A model generated the notes under the pieces. The model was not told the DNA's origin, made no database searches, and worked only from the letters and a program-made list of their open reading frames with translations. From contig NC_080711.1 of assembly GCF_019097595.1 (NCBI RefSeq), positions 21,476,928-21,540,927 on the forward strand: a stretch of 64,000 nt of DNA, given 5' to 3'. The DNA is from Hemibagrus wyckioides (Eukaryota; Chordata; Actinopteri; Siluriformes; Bagridae). Positions 1-11,409 of this stretch are shown in pieces (within the stretch, counting starts at the first letter, position 1; each line of letters begins with the position of its first letter). The position numbers and the translations under genes were made by a program.

Positions 1-752
1 CCCAAATGGACTGTAATAGCTTCACACACTTGCCTTACTATTTTTGACACCACCTGTCTTGACAATCCAAAGGCGTTTGCCGTCTTCCGTAATCTCCCCA
101 TGTCAGCTAACTTTTTTTACAACGCTGACAGGTGATCTCATTACAGTTGTCTTTTCTTCAATGTGTGGGTGAAGCAGCTCACTCAAAGACAACAGCGATG
201 TCCTTGACATGCGAAAATTCTCTCGCCATTTTTCAGAAATGACCATTTCATTCTCGAACTTCTCCCACCAACTAGAGTTCAAAACCGGCGACGATGGCGG
301 CGAGATGGGTGTCGAGGGAGAGTTGTCATAAGCAGTGACCGGCGTAGGATTGCGTTCTGACATCTCTGTTCCGCAATGTAATGGAAAAACTGGGCATGTA
401 TCTGAATACATGTTAGAAGCCCTGTTAGCGCAGTTATCAGCAGCAATATTTTGGCTACATCCGCCATTGCACAGACTTGTTTCATGTAAACAAAGAAGAC
501 AGTGGCGCACAATCTGACATCAAACAAAGGAAACAACGGCGCGTACACTGACGTCACAAGCCAAAAATCTCCGGTTTCTCTGTCTACACGATAACACTGA
601 AACCGGAGTTTTTAAAAAACTTCACCCTGGCAGGAGTTTTCAAAAATGTTCGATTTCAGAGACCTGATGCTGCGTTTGCATGTGGATGAACGGCCAAACC
701 GCATAAAAAAAGCTGCGGTTTTAAAAATACCCGTGTTCGTGTGGACAGGGCC
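1..752 (-). mobile_element. PIF/Harbinger transposon, broken, 5' part (runs off window)
   Basis: Read on the minus strand, positions 510 to 103 encode about 135 residues ending in a segment like the start of HARBI1-type nucleases (FRMSR, then T-x-MR). After a small deletion and frameshift near 103-110 the protein resumes as a helix-turn-helix-like piece (GRLRKTANAFGLSR, VVSKIVRQV) that reaches the window edge. The right end at about 730-752 carries a terminal sequence typical of Harbinger elements (GGCCCTGTCCACAC on the minus strand). The DDE catalytic core would lie outside the window. The frameshift makes this copy inactive. Recognition of the family is by memory of the motif pattern. Confidence 0.72.
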
Positions 753-1235
753 TCAGTTTCTGCAGATACTGTACACTGCAGTCAAAACTTGTTAAAAAAC
801 AAAACAGAAAAACAATGATCTATCCATTAGAAAAATGTGTTTTTTAACCAACAGGTTTTATGACAATATGATGAAAACAAATAAAGACTCATACTATTGA
901 ATTTGAAATTTATGTTTTAAAAGTTTTCAATAGAATCCTTTATGGAGACTTGTGGCCTTATGACTGTCAGGGCACTACAATTAGGGCCACTAAAGTAGGG
1001 GTGTCAAGCTCAGAAAAAAAGAAGTTTATTATAAGAACTTGTGCCAATCAAATGAGAGGGCTATCTTAAAATGTTTAAAGCCTTTTACTAGCATTAACAA
1101 CAACAACAAAACAACTTCCCTGCTTAATCCCCCCTACCCCGCATCACCAACACACCCCTGCCCACAAGTAGCTGAAATTAAGTAGATTACCTTTATGTGT
1201 AAAATATTTTGTGGATCTATTCTCAAACATGAGAT

Positions 1236-1262
1236 TTGTATATATATATATATATATATATT
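1236..1262. repeat. (TA)n microsatellite
   Basis: Uninterrupted TA dinucleotide run in an otherwise gene-free AT-rich stretch (753-1797). Confidence 0.9.
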
Positions 1263-1556
1263 TGTTTGATATTTGTTTGTTTGTTTTATTTAACTTCTTT
1301 GGAGTTTTTGACTGTTGGTTGGTTGTTTGGACAAAACAAACCTTGCAATTAAACAAACATTCCCTGATTTTCTTTACAGAACAAACAATAAAAAGAAATC
1401 ATGACAATAATCAGAGAATTACTCCTGTATAAAAATAATTGGTAATAAGTCCTGTACAAATCAATCATATAATATATAACATTCACATGATGACAGTCAT
1501 CTTACCTGTTTTTGCGGGAGTCTTCTATATTTTGTTGTTAAGAGTCGGTTGTGGGT

Positions 1557-1583
1557 CATCATCATCATCATCATCATCATCAT
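1557..1583. repeat. (ATC)n microsatellite
   Basis: Tandem ATC trinucleotide, about nine copies, upstream of the predicted exon at 1798. Confidence 0.9.
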
Positions 1584-1797
1584 TCAAATGATTCTTCAGT
1601 TTTCGTTTTGATGCCATGATGACGTTTGACTTGAAAATTTCTGCTGTCATGATTCTAAATTAAATTGAAACTTTTGAATTGCTGGGTGAAGTGTTTCCTG
1701 ATTTTCCTTGTCAGCCAATCAGAGTTGGGGACGAAATTTATACCGCGCGTGTTTGCTCGTTTCACTTGAATGTAGGTGCGCGGTGCTAGCGGTCGAA

Positions 1798-2987
1798 ATG
1801 TCGTTCCAGTTCACTATTTTTTACCTCTTTAATAAAACGGTAAAGGTGGAAAGTACGTCGCACATTGTTGGTTATTCTGACCAACAAATTAACCAAGTGA
1901 CATCCGAGCCAGACCTTGACAGCGACGATAATTGGCATGAAATAAAATGGCCCAGCAGAAAAGAACCAGAAAAGACAGTGCCAGCTAAAGTCCTGCTATT
2001 TGGGGGTTAGTGTTTTTTAGCTAACTTATAAGCAATCTGTTTATTTGTATAAAAAGTTCCCATAAAGGTTGTTTTGCTCTTTTATATTAGATTCTTTCAA
2101 AGAACTCCTCACAAAGAAGAATTTGTATATTTTGGGTAAAGATATTTGGACCGAGGAGGAAAGCAGAGGCGCACGCATGAAAAAACAAAATACAGACCAA
2201 GCCAACAACATGGTGGAGCCTAAAAAGGCCAGAGTGGTGAGTGGATATGAATAATTTCGACAAACGCCATGTTTTCAATTTGACAGTCCAGTTTTAGACA
2301 TGTTTTATGTACAATATGTGTGGTACTGTACATGCTTACATGCTAGGAAATGCAGGTAATGTTAGCTAGCAGAAAGTTAATGCTTTCTTGTACTCTGAAG
2401 TTGGAGTCCAGTATGAGTAAGGCGTTTTTCTCCGTGGGACAAAGACATAATCACACCCACTAAGCACGCCTCTCCAAAATGCATGAGGATTTCTTTCACA
2501 TTGTGAATATATTCTTGTCCATATTTTCTCTCTTTTTTAAACTATACAGTACACATTTTCTGGCAGGCAGTGCAAGCCAGAATTAAAGAGGCAGCCAAGG
2601 GCCAGGTGATACAAAACCTGAAGACTTCCCTTTCAAAGAAGAGGGCCATATCCACACAAGATCACCACATCAGTTCTGACGATGAAAGGCCACAACTTAA
2701 TGATGGTGTAAGCTTTCCTGTGCAGTTGGCTAAATTTTATGTTGTGTGGTGCAAAGTGCTTTATAATAATGCAAATATCAACAGGTGTGGTATACTGAGA
2801 CAAGCAATCAAAGATACAAGAAACAAAGTTTGAGAATTTTATTTTTTTTTTTACTTTATAAACATTTTTATCCAGGAAATGCACACAACAGCAGCTACAA
2901 AAGTTGTTACCCGTGGCGTCATCTCCTGATCTTCACCACAGTTCTGATGACGCCACAAACATAGGGAGTCCACAACATCCTGACATT
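1798..2987 (+). CDS. Predicted multi-exon coding fragment, product unassigned
   Basis: Four open segments join in one frame through consensus splice sites: 1798-2005, 2091-2236, 2567-2707 and 2892-2987 (donors GTTAGT, GTGAGT, GTAAGC, GTAAGT; each acceptor AG). The joined product starts MSFQFTIFYLFNKTVKVE and is charged and Lys/Glu-rich, with acidic-serine runs near HHISSDDE and HHSSDDA. The last acceptor is a guess: the nearer AG at 2875 would give an early stop. The pattern W-x-E-I-x-W, then AKVLLFGDS, loosely recalls N-terminal regions of BEN or DUF4806-type fish proteins, but I cannot assign it. No 3' end was found. It could be a host gene, a transposon passenger or a decayed copy. Confidence 0.35.
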
Positions 2988-3237
2988 GTAAGTTATACTT
3001 CCGCATATCATAGCTGTTTGCTGTGTACTCTCTCAGACATGTTTTCTTTGTGTTTTATTGTCATTCACAGCTCTGTGTCCTTTTCATTTTTCAAAATTCC
3101 AGGGATGAAGAGATGCGTTTACCCTCAACTCAGAGAATGGCAAGTACTTTTATATTGGTGCTTTTAATGATAGGTCAAATAAAGTTTTCACATCATTACA
3201 TTGTATCCGACTGTGTAATTTCCCTCAAGTCATAATA

Positions 3238-3699
3238 CAGTAAGTCCCCTATATACAAACATTCAAGTTACAAACTTTCGAAGATACGAACATGCATTCG
3301 TGCATGTTCAATCGTGAAAGTTAGATCACATGTTCGGAGTACTTTGTCACGTACATGCAGCGTGCATCCTCTGCAATCCCAGGATGTTCGGAAGCAAGCG
3401 TAAAAGCAGCAGGATTGAAGCTGGTACTGCTAAGAAGCGGCAAGCAATAATGATGGAGACAAAAGTGAAAGAGAGAATAGAGAGAATGGAGTGAGGTGAA
3501 AAGATGGCAGACATTGCTCGATCTTTTCAGACATTGCTCGTTCTTTTCTTTTTTGCTCGTTCTTTTTTTGTAATATACTCTGTATAGCCAATTGCGTTAG
3601 TATCCTTGTACCTAGACAATGTTTTTTGAACTTACGAACAAATTGGACTTACAAACGAGCTCTCGTAACAGAACATGTTCGTATGTAGGGGACCTATTG
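3238..3699 (+). mobile_element. Tigger/pogo-like element, internally deleted
   Basis: Inverted termini match over about 25 bp (CAGTAAGTCCCCTATATAC against CAATAGGTCCCCTACATAC on the other strand) and are flanked by TA at 3236-3237 and 3700-3701, the target duplication of Tc1/mariner-class elements. Between them, from 3384, a short frame encodes MFGSKRKSSRIEAG and KKRQAIMMETKVKERIERME, close to the N-terminal CENP-B-like helix-turn-helix of Tigger transposases, then stops. Only about 460 bp remain, so the DDE domain is gone and the copy is non-autonomous. Confidence 0.8.
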
Positions 3700-3701
3700 T
3701 A

Positions 3702-5425
3702 CAATCTCATGTTGTCCCTCAGTCTTACTTAATTTTATTCATCCAGATTTTACAAGATTTTTTTATTCTAAACATTTGTGTCACTCTATATTACAAGATA
3801 TTAGTCCCACTGTTTGGTACTGTGTTATACATGTTAATATGGTTTAATGTGATTAATCTTATTCAAACAAAAAAGCCTGGTATTCCATTGGTCTTTATGT
3901 TGCAGGAGTTATATGATAATACCGGTCATGGCATGTGGGAGTAGATGAGATCATGGCATCCCTTCATGGTAGGTGTTCAGATGGGCATGGGTGGGGTGAC
4001 AAAATACATTGTGTTCACTGAATTAATGAAGGAGTGTATGGAGTGTGTTTGGACATTGATACCTTCACTCAGAGGGACCCCCTCATCCACAACCTCAATG
4101 TTATCTTTCTCATAGAACTATGAAACTGAAATGGTACATTACAATTAACCGATGAAAGCATCTATTTATTAATAGTCATTGTTCATTTGTGGATATATAG
4201 AACGCTGAATTTGCACCACTTTGGCATCATAGCTTGGTGCTTTACATGGTAAAATATGTCAGTAAATCCTGATCTATGTGTCTGATTTCTCAGACTCGGA
4301 TTAGTTTGCTATATTCATTTAATTATTTGCAATTAACCACATAGTCAGCAGAGGGCATAATCTGACAATTTCTCTCTCTCTCACACACACATTTGAGGTT
4401 ATAATAATCTGCAAGATTATTCAACTTCAAGAAACATACATAGATGCTACAGTATATATGAATTAGGATTTTAATTTTCACAATTTATTTAACAAGGATG
4501 TCAGTAGGGTTTAAAACCCATTGTCCATTTGCATAGTGGAGATATTTTGGGTTGATTTGTTTAGCAATGCAGAAAAGTTCAATTCTTGATTTTCATGTGG
4601 GTTTTGGAGTGTATTTGTATGTTATGCTCTGATACTTACAGCTGGGGTAAGAGATTAGAAACTATGAACAGGAACTTTACCCAGGAAAATGTGCATTTCA
4701 AATAGTCTAACTGTAACCTATCACTAACACACAATGCAGTAGGTATCTTATTTAATCAGTAATAACCTTGACTAATAACGTTCTTGTTGTGATTTTCATG
4801 ATGAAGAGGAATTGTAGGCCATCCTTCCCTAAAAACACTGAGTTCCTTAATAATTAGTTACTGCATATCAATTAGTTAAAGATCTGGACTCTGAACTGAA
4901 AGGTTTTTATCAATTTAAATGCTTAAAAAGAGTCCTAGAGTCATTAATTACATTGAATTAAGCTGCAGGTGACTGGCCACTACAAGGACATCAGTAGTGT
5001 TTAAAACCCATTGTCCATTTGCACAGTGGAGAGATTATGCTGGCTGTTTACAGAGTGTACTGACTTTAACAAGTGTAGTTATTTGTTTGCTTTTTAATTG
5101 AAGATCAGACATTTTACAGTTCATGCAGATGCCCTTATAATTCCAGAAGGTTGACAAACTTAAATACATTTATGAATATTATTTGCATTACAGTTTAATG
5201 ATTGTTATACAAACAGGATGCACCTGTTCTTTTAGCTGCCCTGCTGCCTGTGGTTTCTTACAGTGAAACTACCATAAAATGATTTACAAAAGAAATATGA
5301 AAAACAAATTCATATATTTATATCATTTGTTTATTTTATTTAATTGCATCATTTTAATTTATTTTATTTAATTGCCTAGAACTAATTCTTATTACCTGTT
5401 CCAACTTAGTCTTTTGAAAGTGACC
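3702..5425. other. Gene-free stretch with one direct repeat
   Basis: No convincing coding region. A 40-bp direct repeat lies at about 4502-4547 and 4991-5036 (shared core TTTAAAACCCATTGTCCATT), about 490 bp apart. The first copy contains ATTTGCAT, an octamer on the minus strand; the second has it mutated. No leader or V exon lies near either. Confidence 0.6.
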
Positions 5426-5427
5426 TA

Positions 5428-5949
5428 CAGCTCTGGAAAAAAGACACCACTACAAAATAATCAGTTTCTTATGTTTTTTTCTTACAGGGTCATGTATTGG
5501 TAAGATGAACAGGTTTGTTTCATTTTTTGTGAAATGCTGACAATATTTCTCCTAAATTCAAAATATAACTATTGTTATTTAGAGTGTATATTTAAAGGAA
5601 ATGGCAACATATCAAAATAACTCATGCAGTATTTGCAGAGCTTTAATAACTCAAATAAAACAAAATGCAAATAATTTGTAAAAAAAAAAAAAAGTGTTAA
5701 TGCTTTGGCTAAATAACATTAAGAAATCAGAATTTGGTGGAATATCCCTGATTTGCATGCGTTTTGGCTCCATGCTCTCCACCAGTTTCTCACATTGCTG
5801 TTGGGGAACTTTATACCACTCTTTTTTGCAAAAAAGCAAACAGCTCAGCTTTGCTTGATGGTTTATGACCATCCATCTTCCTCTTGATGACATTCCAGAG
5901 GTTTTCAGTAGGGTTCAAGGCAGTGGTATCTTATTTTTTTCAAGGGCTG
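5428..5949. mobile_element. Non-autonomous Tc1/mariner-like element
   Basis: Terminal inverted repeats (CAGCTCTGGAAAAAA at left, CAGCCCTTGAAAAAA on the other strand at right) are flanked by TA at 5426-5427 and 5950-5951. On the minus strand at about 5893-5740 broken frames resemble the C-terminal end of Tc1 transposases (NVIKRKMDGH-like, then QQQCEKLVESM). Short and frameshifted, so it cannot encode a transposase. Confidence 0.75.
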
Positions 5950-6444
5950 TATAACAGATTAGGGGCTCTTAATAAGTAACTAAAGACAAATGCAGGCTAT
6001 TAATGGCTGGAACAAGGCAACATGACACCCCACTGAGAGGAGGGGAGGGAACTCAATGCACCATCTCCTTCAGATGCACATGAATATATTAAACATGGAA
6101 ACTCAGTCATTCATGGTCACCAGTTCACCAAATAACCCCATTAATATTGTCTTAGCTTCCCCATGGCTGGCTAACCCATTATTCCTTGGAAAAAAAGGTG
6201 AGGTTGTGTCTTAGAACCCAGCCTGCTTAAACCTTATCTGTCTCTTTCTTCTCAAGCCAATCATGTAGAAGGCCCTAAAACCCAGAACAAAGTGAAGATT
6301 TCAACACTTCACTTTCAATACTGACCTCACAGAAGTTTTCAGTCAAGTCACTGTACCAAAGTTACCACCTCACTGACCCTGGAACTGCTCCAATGAGCTT
6401 CTGACAGAGAATGCTTATCAACGTCAATGGTTTCTGGCATCATG

Positions 6445-6452
6445 ATGCAAAT
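6445..6452 (+). promoter_or_regulatory. Octamer ATGCAAAT of V1
   Basis: Exact immunoglobulin octamer 82 bp before the V1 leader ATG. Octamers bind Oct factors in B-cell V promoters. Confidence 0.85.
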
Positions 6453-6533
6453 CCAGATTGCTGAGTGTCACTGCAGTATTTATGTGAAGCTGAGCCAAGT
6501 GGAGCAATTGAGTCTCATCAACACTCGCCATGA

Positions 6534-6980
6534 ATGAAGATCCCACTCTCTTTATTCCTGCTACTAATCAGCCTCATTAGTGAGTTTCTTAATTAACCTT
6601 TGATTAAGTTGTTTATTTGCAGGTATCTGTATTAAATATTGATTAATCTAATATTTTACTTACTCTACTAGGTGTGAAATGTCAAAGTCTTGAGTCATTA
6701 CAAACAACAGTGCAGAAGAAACCTGGCGACACGCTGAGTCTCTCCTGCAGAGGATCTGGATTCACTTTTAGCAGCTACCAAATGCACTGGATCAGACAGC
6801 AGGCAAACAAACCACTGGTGTGGATGGGGTACATCTATACTGATGGCAGTAAAACTGGATATAGTACATCTTTTGAAGGGAGAACAGAAATCACCAGAGA
6901 TAATTCCAACAGCATGGCGTATCTGAAACTCTCTGGGGTGACAGCAGAAGACACAGCTGTGTATTACTGTGCCCGAAGAG
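6534..6980 (+). CDS. IGHV segment V1 (family A), apparently functional
   Basis: Leader exon 6534-6579 (MKIPLSLFLLLISLI), donor GTGAGT, V exon 6672-6980. The second of two overlapping ATGs was chosen because it gives the hydrophobic leader and the phase-1 donor; the first at 6530 is out of frame. The V exon has FR1 Cys (LSLSCRGS), CDR1 GFTFSSYQ, FR2 Trp (MHWIRQQA), CDR2 IYTDGSKT and FR3 ending DTAVYYCAR. It has no stop. FR2 is odd: LVWMG replaces the usual LEWIG. RSS follows at 6981. Confidence 0.9.
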
Positions 6981-7019
6981 CACTGTAGCAGAAATGTGAG
7001 GAAACACTGTACAAAAACA
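6981..7019 (+). other. 23-RSS of V1
   Basis: Heptamer CACTGTA (weak, CAC kept), 23-bp spacer, nonamer ACAAAAACA. Confidence 0.75.
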
Positions 7020-7753
7020 CTAGCATTGCTGCTGATTCATTTCATCTGGCCAATAGGTTTCAGAGACCAAACCATCTCTTCTATTTAAATAATGAATCTC
7101 CAGAGCAGCATTGTTTAAATAAGGGTTTATGATTTCCTCATTTATTTCATATAGATAATAAATGTTGCATAAATGCTTTTTCATGGAAGGATAATAAAAA
7201 TGATCATTAAAAATTAGATAAAAAATGTTTAGATTATTCATTTATTTCTTATTACTTTTAGTAATTATGACAGAATGCAAACATTTAGTAGTCTATCATT
7301 AACATCAAATCCATTTTGTACTTTGTCTTCCACTAAAACCTGAAGAGAACTGAATTTCTACAAATAGCTCAATAATGAAACTATGGGGTTTGATATGTGG
7401 CTTGATCTGGGGATATCAGATATCTCTCACACACACATTTGTGGGTTTCAAGGCAGTGATGCAATTACTTCTCCATTGCAAGTTTCCTTAGAAAATTTTC
7501 ATTGTGTCTTTAATTTAAACAATTTCAATATTAACATTGAAAAACTCTATTCAAAATATCAAACAGTAAGCAGCACTCTTGTGTGTTGTCTCTCCTGAAG
7601 CATCACACACTTCAATTTAATAAATATCATCAAACACTGAATCTCTTATAGCCAAATTCTCACAGAGGACCAACAAATGGAAAAAAATACGATAAATAAA
7701 TAGTTTCAGTCACTGATTACTGAACATATCCAACACTACTGAAAACAAATCAG
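7020..7753. other. V1 3' flank, no gene seen
   Basis: AT-rich, with no supported coding frame and no V relic. Confidence 0.5.
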
Positions 7754-8886
7754 CAGTGGTGGGCCGTCAGGGTCAGCAAGGCCTTCTCTGCTGGCCTAAA
7801 CAGCAGTGATCTGAATCACTGACTTGCATTTTAATATATTTAATATATTTTTCCACGAATGTGTATTAAATTATTCCCAATAGTCTATTCTCTACATTTC
7901 ATAGATTTTCTCTTGGTTGCGCTGCTTCCAGTAGTGTATATTTATGATAAGAATATTTATCCAATCATATTTCAGCCAGTGGCTGACATCATGTGTTCCC
8001 AGAATGAAAATCTGCCTTAAGGCCTTCAGAATTAATAGTGCAGGCGCCTGGAGCTTAAAATAAGTGGCAATGAAATTGTTACGTTAACCAATCAGATTTT
8101 GAGTTGGCGTCACTGGGGCCATCTAGCAGGCATACGATTACGTCAGCAATTTCCCGTCCTTTGATTGGATAATTGGAGTAGTCAGAAGCAGCGACCCGCC
8201 CATATACATTGTTTCTATATTCACTGTGTCTCATTTCGGATGCTGCGTCCTCCGGAGATTGCAGTTTGCTGCTTAAGGCATCAAGAATGTCTTTTTTGAG
8301 AAAAGTAACCATAATAAAATTGACTGTTCCTTGTGAGGTGTGAAATACTGTAGACTAATTTCTTTTTTACTTTGCTATTTAACAGTTCATTAGTATCTAT
8401 TGCTGTGGCATCCAGGAGCGATTCTAGAATTTTCATTTAAGGGGGGCTGTAGGGTATAATAGTATTCCAGTATACAGCATTCCACTGTATTGCATAGATG
8501 TGTATCACATTTGAGTACTGAATAAGCCTGATCACACACACTCACACACACATACACACACACACTCACACACACATACACACACACACTTGTCCTCTGA
8601 TCCTCGCTCTGCGACGCCGCGGTCTGCGAATGGAACGAGCTGAAAGACGGGTCTGCCGCCGTTTCATATGAAGTTTAAAGGGGACTGAGGCAATCAAGAA
8701 TTTGTGTACAGTTTATGGAGAATCGCTGAATTTTAGGAGGGCTGAGTAGAAATGTTAGGGGGGCTAAAGCTCCCCTAAAATGGGCTAGCGATGTCCATGG
8801 TGGCGTCATAATGATGGTATAGAGGTGGATTAATTCAGGAAGGACACCAGTGAAGGCCTAGGTGTGAGATGCACGGCCCGCCACTG
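7754..8886. mobile_element. hAT-class element, copy 1 (non-autonomous)
   Basis: Begins CAGTGGTGGGCCGTC and ends in the inverse (GGCCCGCCACTG). It is flanked by an exact 8-bp target duplication CAAATCAG at 7746-7753 and 8887-8894, the hallmark of hAT transposition. It has a CA-rich microsatellite at 8535-8592 and one minus-strand frame at 8312-8079 starting MVTFLKKDILDALS, with no recognised domain. The same element recurs at 62822-63917 inside V35, about 90% alike by eye. Confidence 0.88.
8535..8592. repeat. (CA)n-type microsatellite inside hAT copy 1
   Basis: ACACACTC/ACACAT-interrupted CA run, also present in the second copy of the element. Confidence 0.85.
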
Positions 8887-8894
8887 CAAATCAG

Positions 8895-9445
8895 TAATCA
8901 AATAAAAAAAAACATCAGTCAAGTTTTCAAGCACAACAAAGTGGAGAGCTTTGCTATTTGTGGATTCTCAATAACAAATTGTCTTATTAACTTCAAGAAA
9001 GAGAAAAGAGAGAGTCTAGTGAAGAAGCAACTGTATATAGCTGCTATAACATAAGTGATAATGGGAAATTAAATGTTTTACAGACATTTCACAATATAAT
9101 AGAATATAATTATGAACAAAATAAATGTACAACATATTGTTCAGCACTTAATACAACTGGGATATTATAATTAAAGTAAAAACGCTGATTTAGGTTGTAT
9201 TAGGAAAAAAAATAATAACTTCAAGGTGTGAGCTCTGACATCACGGCACTGTCACTGATCATTTTCTTGTAACAGCACACACCAAACTTTTTTTATCCCT
9301 TCTTTCTGTTATCTTATTTATACTATATTATGTGGTTTCCATACTTTTAGGTATTTAAAATAAGAAAGATTAGAAATGTTTAAGAAAAGCTTTTCTCCTA
9401 TAAAAGAATTCAAAATCTTTTTGGCCTAAGATAAGGAGTGTCTCT
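8895..9445. other. Gene-free stretch upstream of V2
   Basis: Nothing supported up to the V2 promoter. Confidence 0.5.
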
Positions 9446-9453
9446 ATGCAAAT
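9446..9453 (+). promoter_or_regulatory. Octamer ATGCAAAT of V2
   Basis: Exact octamer 70 bp before the leader ATG, followed by a TATATATTTA box at about 9466. Confidence 0.88.
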
Positions 9454-9522
9454 GTCCTTCCCTGTTATATATTTAAGCAACGAAGACCAACAGCTTTTAC
9501 TTCTTCTGCTTCAACACACACC

Positions 9523-9966
9523 ATGATCTCTACATCCCTACTGCTGCTGCTGCTGGCAGCCGTACACTGTAAGTGTTTTTACATTTGACATGTAATACAG
9601 TTTTGATTCCTTAAAGCTTTTCACTTTTACATCATTAAAATAACTTTTCTTTAACAGGTGTTCACTGTGTTGAGCTGATCCAGACCGGATCCACAGTATT
9701 AACTCCTGGTCAGTCACTGACTCTGACCTGTAAAGTGTCTGGATATTCATTAACTGATAGCAGCTACTGTACAAGCTGGATACGACAACCTGCAGGAAAA
9801 ACTCTGGAGTGGATTGGAGGTATATGTGGTGATGGTAACACTTACTACAGTGAGAAACTGAAAAGCAGGTTTCAGGTTTCCAGAGACACGTCCAGCAGCA
9901 CAGTGACATTAACAGGACAGAACATGCAGACTGAAGACACAGCTGTGTATTACTGCGCTCGTGATC
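9523..9966 (+). CDS. IGHV segment V2 (family B), apparently functional, extra Cys pair
   Basis: Leader exon 9523-9568 (MISTSLLLLLLAAVHC), donor GTAAGT, V exon 9658-9966. Mature part starts VELIQTGSTVLTPGQ. Canonical Cys in LTLTCKVSG, Trp in WIRQPAGKTLEWIG, and DTAVYYCAR are all present. Beyond these, CDR1 (SSYCTS) and CDR2 (GICGDG) each hold a further cysteine, as in V14 and V34. Reading frame open to the RSS. Confidence 0.93.
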
Positions 9967-10005
9967 CACAGTGAGACAAATAAACAACATCCCTGTACAA
10001 AAACT
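9967..10005 (+). other. 23-RSS of V2
   Basis: Consensus heptamer CACAGTG, 23-bp spacer, nonamer ACAAAAACT. Confidence 0.93.
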
Positions 10006-10530
10006 CCTCATCCAGTGTTCATTATAACAGAATGTCCACAAGACACAACACTGATCTATAGAAGTCTTAATATAAAAACAATAATCCCACAAATGAGATC
10101 AAAGAGTTAGTAATGTTGTCAGTAATGTTGATTTAAAACCAATATTATCTCTAATATTGCTGCACATCATAAACACTAATATAATCATATCACTATCCTG
10201 AACTCTATATACTGTAGTGTCTTTGGCTAACAATAATCACCTAAACAAATTAGAATTAGTGTGATCATGTGTAAAAGCATTTTGACATGACTTTTGAGAT
10301 GTACAATTCTTCCATTATGATAATAATCCTCAAAGATAAATTTAGTATTTAATAAAAATAATAATATATAAATAATAAATACTATTTCCACTTTCCACAT
10401 ACGATCAACATGTCCTCCATCAGATGAATCTCTTCCTTATGAATTAAATATAGCTTTAAGGCCTGTGATGGTTGCTCTCTCTTTACTCACACACATCCAC
10501 CCAACATTTTGAGGTTTAAAGGCTCAAATC
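10006..10530. other. V2 3' flank and shared upstream fragment
   Basis: No gene. Positions about 10446-10530 (TTAAGGCCTGTGATGG onward) recur at about 62130-62200 upstream of V35; here they are joined directly to the V3 relic. Confidence 0.6.
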
Positions 10531-10733
10531 CACAGCCTCTGGATTTGACTTTGGTGCCTCTTAGATGTCTTGGATCAGACAGGCACCTGGAAAAGGACTG
10601 GAATTGATTGCAAAATGGATTCCAGTTTTGGGATGCTTCACCATCTCCAGAGACAACAGTAAGAAGCAGGTGTATCTCAGGATAAACAGCAAGAGGACAG
10701 AAAACACTGCAGTTTATTTTTGTAACCATGTAC
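10531..10733 (+). pseudogene. IGHV pseudogene V3 (family C), no leader
   Basis: Starts in mid-FR1 (TASGFDFG) with no leader, intron or first Cys. A TAG lies in CDR1 at 10562-10564; the CDR2 to early FR3 stretch is deleted ([12 protein letters not shown] follows directly); FR2 Trp is Leu (LELIA). FR3 ends TAVYFCNH. Sequence upstream is unrelated flank, so a deletion or recombination removed the 5' half. Confidence 0.88.
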
Positions 10734-10771
10734 CACAGTGATACTTGCCCTTAGACATCAGGACAAAAACA
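10734..10771 (+). other. RSS of V3 (intact)
   Basis: CACAGTG, 22-bp spacer, ACAAAAACA; it still looks recombination-competent despite the dead V. Confidence 0.85.
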
Positions 10772-11370
10772 CATACTTGCTTTAGTCACATGACAAACCC
10801 ACATTTTCAAAAGCAGTGGATTCATGGAAGTCAACAAGCCAAATGTTTACAGTGTCTTTGACTTACATGCTGACTTTTACTGGACTGCTGTGAACATTGT
10901 CTGGACTGTGATACAATACTTTTGTAAGATTATTTAATTCATGTCTGAATATACACAATACCACAGCACCATAATACACATGGGTTTGAAACTGACATTG
11001 ATATTAAATTCTTTAAGTCTGTAATGAGCTTCTGTCAGTATTGAAGTTCTCCTTTCATACTGTTTTGAAGTGTGAGACCTATGCAAGTAGTTGTTCACAA
11101 AACTAAGAAAGAGAGCTCAATGTCATTATCAATGAGACTCATACTGATCTCTATGACTCGCCTCTGTGTTTAGAAGATCATCTGAAACAAGCAATATTTC
11201 CTGATTTTTTTTATTATATGGAGACTAATAAAAAGTATATGTAAAAAAACACTCTATCTTATGCAATTACAGTATATTGATCTGACTAAGACATTTAATA
11301 AGAAGATAAATGTTGAGGTCAGAAGGTAAACATTGTGACAATAATAAAAGGCACCAGGCTGATCTGAGGA
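10772..11370. other. Spacer between V3 and inverted V4
   Basis: 3' flank typical of family C, then AT-rich DNA; no gene. Confidence 0.5.
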
Positions 11371-11409
11371 GGTTTTTGTACAGGCACTGCAGTTTTCTGT
11401 ATCATTGTG
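11371..11409 (-). other. 23-RSS of inverted V4
   Basis: On the minus strand: heptamer CACAATG, 23-bp spacer, nonamer ACAAAAACC. The heptamer has one change from consensus. Confidence 0.78.

Noticed and set aside
4528..4535. Minus-strand octamer as promoter of an inverted V gene
   Set aside because: No leader, V exon or RSS on the minus strand within several hundred bases.
8390..8587. Cys/Val repeat ORF (and 63409-63618)
   Set aside because: Translation of the CA microsatellite in the hAT element.
9538..10092. Long minus-strand ORFs over family B V exons (9538, 28007, 61107)
   Set aside because: Shadows of the V exons on the other strand; the + strand has leader, splice sites, conserved V residues and RSS.
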